Assembly: GCA_032718475.1 (NCBI GenBank) | Contig: JAUCBJ010002359.1 | Location: 1 to 64,000 of the forward strand | Direction: 5' to 3' | DNA length: 64,000 nt | DNA from: Nemertoderma westbladi | Taxonomy: Eukaryota > Xenacoelomorpha > Nemertodermatida > Nemertodermatidae | Part shown: positions 43,116 to 55,700 of the stretch, one piece after another | Layout of the letters: each line of letters opens with the position of its first letter | Position numbering within the stretch: the stretch's first letter is position 1 | Position numbers and translations under genes: made by a program | Notes under the pieces: generated by a model | Told to the model about the DNA's origin: nothing | Seen by the model: only the letters and a program-made list of their open reading frames with translations | The model's database searches: none

Positions 43116-44729
43116 TTACGGGTTTTTCAACCTTTGTTTGATATGACCCCTGGGAAGTGAATGATTTTTATTAACCCAATAAAGTTTATCGTCAAATGCG
43201 CTGAGAGCAAACTTATCTCGTGCTACAGTATACACTTTGTGTAATTGGCTCTGAAATTGATGCGTTTCCTTGGAAATTTCTTCGTTATCCTTATATGCTC
43301 TTAAATAATCTTTGTGGCAAATATTTTTATCCACGACAGCTCTTGTTATTCCTTTCGCCCGTCGTATATTTGTTTCATTGTATTCCAAAATTGAATATAA
43401 TTTTGGTCTTAAAAATACCGCTTGTTTAATTTCACGTGAGGCTAGTTCGTCTTTACAGTAATAGAGCCTTGATTTATTTTTATCGCTGTAGAGAGGGTGA
43501 TCCTTGGGGTAATTGGATGTATCTAGAATATTATTTTTAATTAAGGCTTTTAAGAAATTACTCTGCGATGTATTATAGTAACAACCTATTAAAGAGTCCG
43601 TATCTGATGCTACAATTTCAATTCGACAGTTTAATTCTTTCTCAATAGGTAGCAATTTATTGTAGTACAAGTCATACATATCCAATTTAGCCAAATCCAA
43701 GACAGTACTACCTACATAGACTGGCTTATCGAGAGTTACAGAGTCTTTCACTAATAAATGTCCCGATAAGGAATCATTATAAATCATGAAATTTTCGTGA
43801 TTTATACGTTTCACCAACAAATCACATTTTTCTTTACTATTAGCGATACGAAAGTTGCATCGGTCCCATATTTTCTCAATAGTTTTTCCAAATAACGAAT
43901 TATTCAGAAGCTTTGCAACAGCTGTTTCAATATACGTTTTTGCTAAACGTCTTTGATTAATATTAAAATCTATATAGGGTTTAAATACAAAGTCTTGATG
44001 GAAAGAATACAATTTATGGAGCTTAGTAACAATTAAACCTTGTTTTATATAAAATTTTAACAGTTTTAAATTTACATGATAGAATTCTTTATCGAATTGT
44101 GTCAACATAAGTTTTGGAGCACACATCTTATACTTGCTATTAGTACCTCTTTGTTTACATACATGATTATATTGTTCCCTCATATATGGTGAAAGCATTG
44201 TCTCATTTATACTTAAATGTTCTGGGGCTAAGGGTAGTTCTAATGTATGATCATGAATATCTTTGGGATATTTCAAATCGCAAATTAAGAAAAACCCAAT
44301 ATCCCCTTCAGTATCAAGATTTGTTAAATAGTTTATTAGTTCTTCTGGAGCGGCATTCTCTAAATATGTAACGTTGACTTGTTCAAAACCTGAAACAGGT
44401 AGCTTTTTACTTAAATTACCCGAATACAAGGAATTAAAATCTATATTGAAAATATGACACTCTTCCTTGCTTGGATCATAATTATCAGTATCTGGTATAT
44501 TTGATTCTATGTAATGCTTTCGACAGAATGAAACCCCACCTCTAATAGATGCTTCAAAATCTCTATATGTTTGGTAATCTTTTATTAATGCTAACTTACA
44601 TTTATTGTATTTCAGGGCGCAATCATAAGTGAAAGCTGCGATACTGCAATAATAAACTACTTCTAATTCGTAGTTTTGTCTACATACTCTCCTAAAGTTC
44701 TCAAATATATCAGCGAGTGAGACAAACAT
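43116..44729 (-). pseudogene. DNA polymerase B, polymerase domain (3' part of broken polB)
   Basis: 537 codons carrying the palm and fingers of a protein-primed family B polymerase: motif A DFNSLY at about 98, motif B KLLNNSLFGKT at about 275, and motif C SDTDSLIG at about 376, all with catalytic residues in place. The first residues (LADIFENF) are the normal continuation of the exonuclease domain encoded in the other frame at 44710-47076. The apparent ATG at 44729 lies inside the gene and is not a likely start. The frame is offset by one base from the upstream part. Its end faces the protease gene on the + strand, with 43 bp between the two stops. Confidence 0.92.
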
Positions 44730-47076
44730 CGAGTTTTAAGTATGCTAAAAGATAATCCTTGAGATTCACACAGTCAAACTGACTCCATGATGCGTTGGCA
44801 AAACTATATTCCTCGGGAGTACAGGTATTTTGTGTTAATTTACTATAAAATTTGTCTATTGATGGTAATTTTGAATCATTGAATTTATTTAAATCTGTCA
44901 GATACTCGTAGGGAAATATACCTTTTCGTTTAATTGTTGCATTATTTAAATTCGGATAAAAATATTTCATTTGCTGTTCAGTAATTGGTAGAACTGATGT
45001 TATATTCTCGCTGTCTATATCCTTTGTTGAACAATCAACTAAAGTACTTAGGGAAAAGGATAAAAATTGATATATGTCTAAGACACGTAGCTCGATTTTT
45101 TGTTTTTGATCTTTCACCGGTATATGCATACTTAGTGAAATATACCTTTCAGAATTTTTAGGGATTACCTTTATATCCCAATCGGAATATCGGTTGTTGG
45201 TAAAACCAACTTGCAAAAGAAAATGTAAATCATAGTGATTGCAGTTGTGTGCAGCGAGTATATACAGGTGTCGTTTCAATGATAAAGAGCGGTTACATGC
45301 GTTACAAGCGGCTGCTATATAGTTACCAGTAATATGTGAGTGATGTTTGTTTTTCTCAGATTTATCCTTAAATAAAACATTGCAATAAAAGCAAGTTTTA
45401 GCTTTCCAAAAACTTAACTTATCTACATCATTAAGTATTATCTTTTGTCTTGTATAGGTTTCTGACCACTTATATAATTGGGTGATGTCATTATATACAG
45501 AGTCTAAAAAGTCTTGAATACAGTTGTTGTCGATTGTTTTTGTAAAGGTCTTCAAATAAAATTTTGGTGGATTGATTAATTCGGTACTAGGAACAATTAA
45601 ATAACTTACAGCGCATGGAATATGATTCTGAATAAATTTACTGTTGCCGGCTGGCTCCAAAATAGATTCTATGTCAAAATATATTACAAACAATGCTGGT
45701 AATGTTCTGTCTAAATTTCTAAAGCTAATGTGAGTTCTTTTTTCAGATGGTAGCTTCTCAACTTGACTTTTTCCTCGATAACAAGCAAGACGGTGACGTT
45801 CTAGAACATCTTTGCTGAAGAAATGAGACAAACACCGTTCACAAAATTTCCTACCTCCAATATGCTTACCTCTTGTATTCATCAAGCGATTCAAGTTAGT
45901 TATGCAAACATAATGTGATTGTTTACTCGTATTCTTATTTTTTACAAGTAATATATTCAATAACTCTTTATCTGGAGTGATTTTACTAAATGGTGCCTGT
46001 CTTAATATAGATACTCGATTGTTGTCGTAGAGTAATAAATTAATTATATATGCTGAATTCTGTTTTTCAAAAAGTTTAATTGCAAGCTGCCATTCTGTTG
46101 GATAATCTATGTTCCCGTTGTCAAAAATAAAATGATTCATGTAATCTGTGTACTGCGAAGTACGATGTTTGTTATCTTTCACTTTGCTGCTAAATTTTGT
46201 GGCTATAATAGCCCATTTGAAACAGTCATTATCAGCCGTTTGTATATTTATAACATATTGTTTACTCGATAGAGCCTTAGGTAACTCCATATAACCGTGA
46301 CCTTTATATTCCAGTGACCTACACTTGGATTCAGCTACTTTAATTTCCACTCTTAATAAAGATTTAACGCGCCACCCTGAGCCACGAGTGTTAAATATGG
46401 CTATTTTTTGTATTAATTTTTCTAGTACATACTCAAACCATGTGTCAAAACTTTCATGTGAATCTACGGTATTAACTGCACCACCTGAAGAACTAAAATA
46501 GAAAGTTTCTTCTTGGTCACCCTCTGCAAAATGTGATCGATACATGAGTATATTCACACCTAGCCAGGGTCTAAGTACATTCATTTCGCTAAGTTTTCCT
46601 AATAATAAGTTTTTGATGTGAGGTAGAATATGAACTATCGATGAATGAATATCAGGAAAATCTTCATCATTCGGAAGATTGTAAACATAGATTTCTAAAC
46701 GGTTATCGTGTGCGGCTCGTTCGAGGCTAAAAATTGATGGACCTTGACCAGATTTCAGTCTTTTTCTAGATGCGACAGTATTGTTTTGGTTCCATTGTGG
46801 TGGTCTAACATGATAATAACGTTGGTGACAGTCGTGACGTAAATAATTCTCATATAAATACTCTTTATTACAAGTAGGGCAAGTTTTTTCATACACGCAA
46901 AACTTCATTTCTTTACAACCCGTAGTTGATTCATGTCGTTTGCAAATTTCTTCACGTGAACATTTCACATGACAATTAAAACAATTAAATTCTTGAAAAT
47001 GTGATTTCAAGTGAGTTAAATAATTTCGTTTAGAAATTTGAAGAGGACAAAATGGACATTTCAATTGTTTATCCAT
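44710..47076 (-). pseudogene. DNA polymerase B, zinc-finger and exonuclease part (5' part of broken polB)
   Basis: 788 codons. The N-terminus carries Cys/His fingers (CPFCPLQ...HLKSH, CPTCNKEY...HDCH). Another finger lies at about 410-435 (CERCLSHFF...HRLAC), then exonuclease motif I (YFDIES, about 467), an HNH-like Cys/His cluster (about 555-590), Exo II (NHYDLHFLL, about 617) and Exo III (YLKLD, about 780). Right after Exo III the frame runs into TGA (44710-44712), while the expected continuation lies in the next frame. Together the two parts give about 1,320 codons, a normal length for this family. The break is a one-base change around 44717-44722, near a short T run, so a sequencing error is possible. 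Confidence 0.92.
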
Positions 47077-47629
47077 CTCTTTATTATCCTAAAAACAATT
47101 TAAAATTAATATGAATATTGTTATATATATAATCAAAAAAAATTCATAAGCTACTCAACACAAATAAAATATAATATCTAAACTTTAATTAATTTAATAT
47201 TTTCAGAATGAGCTCGATTGAATCAGTTGAGCTCTTTATATATATATTTCAAGTTTCTACTTATACCAACCAATCATAAATAACAGTTACATTGGAAACT
47301 AATATCATAAATAAAGTTGCTTTTACAACTGAATTCTTTATAATAAAATCAAGTCTAAACCAAGATGTGCATAATGTGTTTTTAATTTTCATTGATAAAG
47401 TAGGTTTTACATGCTAATGTTTTATTATGGTGGTGTAAACTCATGCATTTACATGCGAATGTTTTATACCTAATCCCATGCTCACATTAAATATAAACTA
47501 TCACCAATATTTACTCAATAAAGTCACCTTTACATGCAAATACTTTATAATAATCACGCTTTGTGATAAAAAGTTACCTTTACAAGTCAGTGTGAAACTG
47601 AAAAAGAAAAGTCTCTAGTTAATAATAAA
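47077..47629. promoter_or_regulatory. Intergenic region with repeated TTTACATGCNAAT motifs
   Basis: Between polB and the unknown minus-strand gene, a degenerate motif recurs at about 47402, 47448 and 47528 (TTTTACATGCTAATGTTTTA, ATTTACATGCGAATGTTTTA, CTTTACATGCAAATACTTTA), with weaker versions at about 47322 and 47575. One copy contains the octamer ATGCAAAT. A TATA-like run lies at 47237-47250. The region could act as promoter or origin iterons; function is inferred only from repetition and position. Confidence 0.5.
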
Positions 47630-48673
47630 TCAATCTGATACTGTTTTTATATGTTCCTTATTGTAATCTGCTACCTCTTCACTTGCTTTTGTAACTTTTA
47701 TTTTCTTTGTAGGTATAGAATCATTGTTGGGAATGGAAGATGTTTGAGATGTAGATCTGCGCTTTCTATCACTCGATGTCTCTTCGATGTATGTCTTTGG
47801 ATTAAATGTGGATGAAACTGTTTCTGGAAATGACTTATTAACCTTAAACTTCCAAGTTGGTTGATATAGAATCGCGAAACCGTCTGCTATATCAGTTGAT
47901 GAAACCTTTTCCATCATATCATAGAGAAACTCTATATGAGGTATGTCTTTATCATAATGTAACTGTAAATATTTGCTTTCCTTGTCTGTAATAATTACTT
48001 TTTTTTCTTATACATTTATTTTTACTTTAAGTCGGTCAGATAAAGCTTTATCGCTCGTATCTAGCTCTGAAAAGACACCTTCGTTACTAATTTCATAATT
48101 CCATTCATACCACAATGAATTTACATCCGATGCTGTTAAGTTAAACCCATTATAATACCTAAGACCAATAGCATCAGAATATCTAGCTGAAATCTCCCAT
48201 AGTCCCATATAAGTCGTTCCTTTATATTTGCTTACAAAACCAACAAAAGATGGGTTGGTTAAATTAACAACAGAACACTGATTTATTATTTTGAGTGGTG
48301 GTGATAACAATTCAAATATTTCTGTCTTACTCTGAAGCAATAAATTAATGAGTGATTTGTTTAGAATTTGACATTTGCCTTGCTTCTGAATATATACGTT
48401 TTCAGTAATAACACAGGTGGAAATATTTAACTTTCCTCTTGTAAATTCTATATTAGGATAAATATTACCTCTTGAAACTGGTGATTCCTTTTGTCGGTTG
48501 ATTAATATTTCTAAGACGTCTAGAAGGTAGAGTGTATCCCGGTAAGAGAAGCATGTTGTTACATTGCTATTGCTTGAGTGTAATATAAAGTACTTGCCAT
48601 AAACAATACTACAGGTATATTTATTACATGTAAATTTCCAAGTATTGCTTGAAGTTTTTTTAAATAAATCCAT
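47630..48673 (-). pseudogene. Unknown Polinton gene with an in-frame stop
   Basis: Starting from ATG at 48673 the frame runs 221 codons to TAA (48008-48010). The same frame is then open for another 125 codons to 47630, so the ancestral product was about 347 residues. The N-terminal half is beta-rich with several Cys (WKFTCNKYTCSIVYGKYFIL). The part after the stop ends in a basic, nuclear-signal-like stretch (SDRKRRSTSQ, PTKKIKVTK). No family is recognised. It is the outermost right-hand gene and reads in the same direction as polB, so a replication accessory role is possible. The stop may be a nonsense mutation; readthrough is less likely, as no supporting element is apparent. Confidence 0.75.
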
Positions 48674-49223
48674 AATTAGAATGAAAACTATTTTGAAAAA
48701 TAAAAACTAAATAAATGATTATTAGAATGTAAAACTTCTGTTTATATGGTTGCTTTAATACAACAGAGTGACTTACAGTGAGGAATATAGTAGCTTTGTG
48801 TAACAGATGCAACGTGTACAGCTAAATTTATTACATTAGCGTGAGTTAGAGAGTGAAATAGCAGTAACATGTAACAGATGCAACGTGAACAATGCTAGCC
48901 CTGTCATTCTAACTTATATTTAACTTAGTTGACCGACCAGTCACATCGATAAAAGAAATCATTATTATTAATAGTCGAATTAATGTATTCTATGCTATAG
49001 TAATTATGTTAAGGAACTAGAAGCTATTTATAAACATCTGCTACCAGTGATGAAGATGAAGAATTCAATGACTATGGTATAACTCAGATATTTATCGCCT
49101 TTTTCTCTCGAGGTTGGATGGAAGACTGATTGGTGAGTTGTGAGGAGTTATAACGGTGCCGGGTTCGAACCCTGTTGAATATTTTGTTATCTGAAAAATT
49201 GCAAAATTAAATTTAGTTACTGG
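48674..49223. other. Polinton right spacer with direct repeats
   Basis: Non-coding. TAACAGATGCAACGTG occurs twice, at 48800 and 48871, each followed by ACA/AACA. The sequence continues to the inner edge of the right TIR. Confidence 0.5.
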
Positions 49224-49609
49224 TGAAAAATAGCGATTTGAAAAATAGTAGACGTTACCTGTAGACACTTCTAGCATCTGTAAAATAAAGGTTGGTGAAA
49301 AATTGCGATTTGAAAAATAGTAGAAGTTACCTGATGCTAAGTGTAGACACCCGAACACCTGTAAAATAAAGGTTGGTGATTGGATGCAGTACTAGCGTTG
49401 GGTGACTAATAACGCCTCTAGCGGAATAAGCGGGAACTTGAGAAGTTACCATGGTTACGGATGAAATGCTGACATCTGATTGGTTGAAATAATAACGACT
49501 ACTGCTAAAGGTTGAAATGGTGGCTTCTGATTGGATGCAGTACTAGAAATGGATGGTAATGATGGGCTACGGGTGACCATGAAGCCGTGTCACACAATTA
49601 TATACTACT
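49224..49609 (-). repeat. Right terminal inverted repeat of the Polinton
   Basis: Reverse complement of 31053-31438 with three visible differences. It ends TATACTACT at 49609, directly followed by the target duplication. Confidence 0.95.
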
Positions 49610-49730
49610 GTCGCCAACCGCCCCCCATGTCCTTAATCAGAACCTCATCAGTCTGTCCAGTCTGCATTCGGTGCTCTTGAACACCCGCTGCACTAAGAGA
49701 AAGCTTATCTGCCAAGGCAGTCAGCTCACC
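49610..49730 (-). pseudogene. APE-type LINE, copy 3, 5' part beyond the Polinton
   Basis: The first six bases (GTCGCC) are the right target duplication. The minus strand reads GELTALADKLSLSAAGVQEH, RMQTGQTDEVLIKDMGGGWR, and continues in frame with 31052 if the Polinton is removed. The very start of the endonuclease frame is missing at the junction with the 50 bp array at 49731. Confidence 0.85.
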
Positions 49731-52700
49731 TTGTTGGGGGAACCCAAGTAGGAACAATTACTGAACACATTGGCATTCTATTGTTGGAGGAACCCAAGTA
49801 GGAACAATTACTGAACACATTGGCATTCTATTGTTGGGGGAACCCAAGTAGGAACAATTACTGAACACATTGGCATTATATTGTTGGGGGAACCCAAGTA
49901 GGAACAATTACTGAACACATTGGCATTCTATTGTTGGGGGAACCCAAGTAGGAACAATTACTGAACACATTGGCATTCTATTGTTGGGGGAACCCAAGTA
50001 GGAACAATTACTGAACACATTGGCATTATATTGTTGGGGGAACCCAAGTAGGAACAATTACTGAACACATTGGCATTCTATTGTTGGGGGAACCCAAGTA
50101 GGAACAATTACTGAACACATTGGCATTCTATTGTTGGGGGAACCCAAGTAGGAACAATTACTGAACACATTGGCATTACATTGTTGGGGGAACCCAAGTA
50201 GGAACAATTACTGAACACATTGGCATTCTATTGTTGGGGGAACCCAAGTAGGAACAATTACTGAACACATTGGCATTATATTGTTGGGGGAACCCAAGTA
50301 GGAACAATTACTGAACACATTGGCATTCTATTGTTGGGGGAACCCAAGTAGGAACAATTACTGAACACATTGGCATTACATTGTTGGGGGAACCCAAGTA
50401 GGAACAATTACTGAACACATTGGCATTCTATTGTTGGGGGAACTCAAGTAGGAACAATTACTGAACACATTGGCATTATATTGTTGGGGGAACCCAAGTA
50501 GGAACAATTACTGAACACATTGGCATTCTATTGTTGGGGGAACCCAAGTAGGAACAATTACTGAACACATTGGCATTATATTGTTGGGGGAACCCAAGTA
50601 GGAACAATTACTGAACACATTGGCATTCTATTGTTGAGGGAACCCAAGTAGGAACAATTACTGAACACATTGGCATTATATTGTTGGGGGAACCCAAGTA
50701 GGAACAATTACTGAACACATTGGCATTCTATTGTTGGGGGAACCCAAGTAGGAACAATTACTGAACACATTGGCATTCTATTGTTGGGGGAACACAAGTA
50801 GGAACAATTACTGAACACATTGGCATTCTATTGTTGGGGGAACCCAAGTAGGAACAATTACTGAACACATTGGCATTCTATTGTTGGGGGACCCAAGTAG
50901 GAACAATTACTGAACACATTGGCATTCTATTGTTGGGGGACCCAAGTAGGAACAATTACTGAACACATTGGCATTCTATTGTTGGGGAACCCAAGTAGGA
51001 ACAATTACTGAACACATTGGCATTCTATTGTTGGGGAACCCAAGTAGGAACAATTACTGAACACATTGGCATTCTATTGTTGGAGGAACCCAAGTAGGAA
51101 CAATTACTGAACACATTGGCATTCTATTGTTGGGGGAACCCAAGTAGGAACAATTACTGAACACATTGGCATTCTATTGTTGGGGGAACCCAAGTAGGAA
51201 CAATTACTGAACACATTGGCATTATATTGTTGGGGGAACCCAAGTAGGAACAATTACTGAACACATTGGCATTCTATTGTTGGGGGAACCCAAGTAGGAA
51301 CAATTACTGAACACATTGGCATAATATTGTTGGGGGACCCAAGTAGGAACAATTACTGAACACATTGGCATTATATTGTTGGGGGAACCCAAGTAGGAAC
51401 AATTACTGAACACATTGGCATTCTATTGTTGGGGGAACCCAAGTAGGAACAATTACTGAACACATTGGCATTCTATTGTTGGGGGAACCCAAGTAGGAAC
51501 AATTACTGAACACATTGGCATTCTATTGTTGGGGGAACCCAAGTAGGAACAATTACTGAACACATTGGCATTCTATTGTTGCGGGAACCCAAGTAGGAAC
51601 AATTACTGAACACATTAGCATTCTATTGTTGGGGGACCCAAGTAGGACCAATTACTGAACACATTGGCATTCTATTGTTGGGGGAACCCAAGTAGGAACA
51701 ATTACTGAACACATTGGCATTCTATTGTTGGGGAACCCAAGTAGGAACAATTACTGAACACATTGGCATTCTATTGTTGGGGGACCCAAGTAGGAACAAT
51801 TACTGAACACATTGGCATTCTATTGTTGGGGAACCCAAGTAGGAACAATTACTGAACACATTGGCATTATATTGTTGGGGGAACCCAAGTAGGAACAATT
51901 ACTGAACACATTGGCATTCTATTGTTGGGGAACCCAAGTAGGAACAATTACTGAACACATTGGCATTCTATTGTTGGGGGACCCAAGTAGGAACAATTAC
52001 TGAACACATTGGCATTCTATTGTTGGGGGAACCCAAGTAGGAACAATTACTGAACACATTGGCATTCTATTGTTGGGGAACCCAAGTAGGAACAATTACT
52101 GAACACATTGGCATTCTATTGTTGGGGGAACCCAAGTAGGAACAATTACTGAACACATTGGCATTCTATTGTTGGGGGAACCCAAGTAGGAACAATTACT
52201 GAACACATTGGCATTCTATTGTTGGGGGACCCAAGTAGGAACAATTACTGAACACATTGGCATTCTATTGTTGGGGGAACCCAAGTAGGAACAATTACTG
52301 AACACATTGGCATTCTATTGTTGGGGGAACCCAAGTAGGAACAATTACTGAACACATTGGCATTCTATTGTTGGGGAACCCAAGTAGGAACAATTACTGA
52401 ACACATTGGCATTCTATTGTTGGGGGACCCAAGTAGGAACAATTACTGAACACATTGGCATTCTATTGTTGGGGGACCCAAGTAGGAACAATTACTGAAC
52501 ACATTGGCATTCTATTGTTGGGGGACCCAAGTAGGAACAATTACTGAACACATTGGCATTCTATTGTTGGGGGAACCCAAGTAGGAACAATTACTGAACA
52601 CATTGGCATTCTATTGTTGGGGAACCCAAGTAGGAACAATTACTGAACACATTGGCATTCTATTGTTGGGGGACCCAAGTAGGAACAATTACTGAACACA

Positions 52701-55700
52701 TTGGCATTCTATTGTTGGGGGAACCCAATTAGGAACAATTACTGAACACATTGGCATTCTATTGTTGGGGGAACCCAAGTAGGAACAATTACTGAACACA
52801 TTGGCATTCTATTGTTGGGGGACCCAAGTAGGAACAATTACTGAACACATTGGCATTCTATTGTTGGGGAACCCAAGTAGGAACAATTACTGAACACATT
52901 GGCATTCTATTGTTGGGGAACCCAAGTAGGAACAATTACTGAACAAATTGGCATTCTATTGTTGGGGAACCCAAGTAGGAACAATTACTGAACACATTGG
53001 CATTCTATTGTTGGGGAACCCAAGTAGGAACAATTACTGAACACATTGGCATTCTATTGTTGGGGGAACCCAAGTAGGAACAATTACTGAACACATTGGC
53101 ATTCTATTGTTGGGGGACCCAAGTAGGAACAATTACTGAACACATTGGCATTATATTGTTGGGGAACCCAAGTAGGAACAATTACTGAACACATTGGCAT
53201 TCTATTGTTGGGGAACCCAAGTAGGAACAATTACTGAACACATTGGCATTCTATTGTTGGGGGAACCCAAGTAGGAACAATTACTGAACACATTGGCATT
53301 CTATTGTTGGGGGAACCCAAGTAGGAACAATTACTGAACACATTGGCATTCTATTGTTGGGGGACCCAAGTAGGAACAATTACTGAACACATTGGCATTA
53401 TATTGTTGGGGAACCCAAGTAGGAACAATTACTGAACACATTGGCATTCTATTGTTGGGGAACCCAAGTAGGAACAATTACTGAACACATTGGCATTCTA
53501 TTGTTGGGGAACCCAAGTAGGAACAATTACTGAACACATTGGCATTCTATTGTTGGGGGACCCAAGTAGGAACAATTACTGAACACATTGGCATTCTATT
53601 GTTGGGGAACCCAAGTAGGAACAATTACTGAACACATTGGCATTATATTGTTGGGGAACCCAAGTAGGAACAATTACTGAACACATTGGCATTCTATTGT
53701 TGGGGAACCCAAGTAGGAACAATTACTGAACAAATTGGCATTCTATTGTTGGGAGAACCCAAGTAGGAACAATTACTGAACACATTGGCATTCTATTGTT
53801 GGGGGACCCAAGTAGGAACAATTACTGAACACATTGGCATTATATTGTTGGGGGAACCCAAGTAGGAACAATTACTGAACACATTGGCATTCTATTGTTG
53901 GGGGAACCCAAGTAGGAACAATTACTGAACACATTGGCATTCTATTGTTGGGGAACCCAAGTAGGAACAATTACTGAACACATTGGCATTCTATTGTTGG
54001 GGGACCCAAGTAGGAACAATTACTGAACACATTGGCATTCTATTGTTGGGGAACCCAAGTAGGAACAATTACTGAACAAATTGGCATTCTATTGTTGGGA
54101 GAACCCAAGTAGGAACAATTACTGAACACATTGGCATTCTATTGTTGGGGGACCCAAGTAGGAACAATTACTGAACACATTGGCATTATATTGTTGGGGG
54201 AACCCAAGTAGGAACAATTACTGAACACATTGGCATTCTATTGTTGGGGGAACCCAAGTAGGAACAATTACTGAACACATTGGCATTCTATTGTTGGGGA
54301 ACCCAAGTAGGAACAATTACTGAACACATTGGCATTCTATTGTTGGGGGAACCCAAGTAGGAACAATTACTGAACACATTGGCATTCTATTGTTGGGGGA
54401 CCCAAGTAGGAACAATTACTGAACACATTGGCATTCTATTGTTGGGGAACCCAAGTAGGAACAATTACTGAACACATTGGCATTATATTGTTGGGGAACC
54501 CAAGTAGGAACAATTACTGAACACATTGGCATTCTATTGTTGGGGAACCCAAGTAGGAACAATTACTGAACACATTGGCATTCTATTGTTGGGGAACCCA
54601 AGTAGGAACAATTACTGAACACATTGGCATTCTATTGTTGGGGGACCCAAGTAGGAACAATTACTGAACACATTGGCATTCTATTGTTGGGGAACCCAAG
54701 TAGGAACAATTACTGAACACATTGGCATTATATTGTTGGGGAACCCAAGTAGGAACAATTACTGAACACATTGGCATTCTATTGTTGGGGAACCCAAGTA
54801 GGAACAATTACTGAACAAATTGGCATTCTATTGTTGGGAGAACCCAAGTAGGAACAATTACTGAACACATTGGCATTCTATTGTTGGGGGACCCAAGTAG
54901 GAACAATTACTGAACACATTGGCATTCTATTGTTGGGGGAACCCAAGTAGGAACAATTACTGAACACATTGGCATTCTATTGTTGGGGGACCCAAGTAGG
55001 AACAATTACTGAACACATTGGCATTCTATTGTTGGGGAACCCAAGTAGGAACAATTACTGAACACATTGGCATTCTATTGTTGGGGGACCCAAGTAGGAA
55101 CAATTACTGAACACATTGGCATTCTATTGTTGGGGAACCCAAGTAGGAACAATTACTGAACACATTGGCATTATATTGTTGGGGAACCCAAGTAGGAACA
55201 ATTACTGAACACATTGGCATTCTATTGTTGGGGAACCCAAGTAGGAACAATTACTGAACACATTGGCATTCTATTGTTGGGGAACCCAAGTAGGAACAAT
55301 TACTGAACACATTGGCATTCTATTGTTGGGGGACCCAAGTAAGAACAATTACTGAACACATTGGCATTCTATTGTTGGGGAACCCAAGTAGGAACAATTA
55401 CTGAACACATTGGCATTATATTGTTGGGGAACCCAAGTAGGAACAATTACTGAACACATTGGCATTCTATTGTTGGGGAACCCAAGTAGGAACAATTACT
55501 GAACAAATTGGCATTCTATTGTTGGGAGAACCCAAGTAGGAACAATTACTGAACACATTGGCATTCTATTGTTGGGGGACCCAAGTAGGAACAATTACTG
55601 AACACATTGGCATTCTATTGTTGGGGGAACCCAAGTAGGAACAATTACTGAACACATTGGCATTCTATTGTTGGGGGAACCCAAGTAGGAACAATTACTG

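Larger units (their letters stand above)
31053..49609. mobile_element. Polinton/Maverick, 18,557 bp, complete at both ends
   Basis: A self-synthesising virus-like DNA transposon, defined by about 386 bp inverted terminal repeats beginning AGTAGTATATAATTGTGTGA, a 6 bp target duplication, and the hallmark genes: packaging ATPase, retroviral-type integrase, adenovirus-type cysteine protease, jelly-roll-type capsid candidates and protein-primed DNA polymerase B. Most genes lie on +; polymerase and one unknown gene converge on −. It inserted into the endonuclease region of a LINE. It is young by its TIRs but carries several broken genes and a nested Helitron dimer of 3.1 kb, so about 15.4 kb is Polinton proper, the usual size for the group. 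Confidence 0.96.

Noticed and set aside
44700-44735. Programmed ribosomal frameshifting in polB
   Set aside because: No clear slippery heptamer or downstream structure is visible, and other genes of this copy are also damaged; mutation or sequencing error is simpler.
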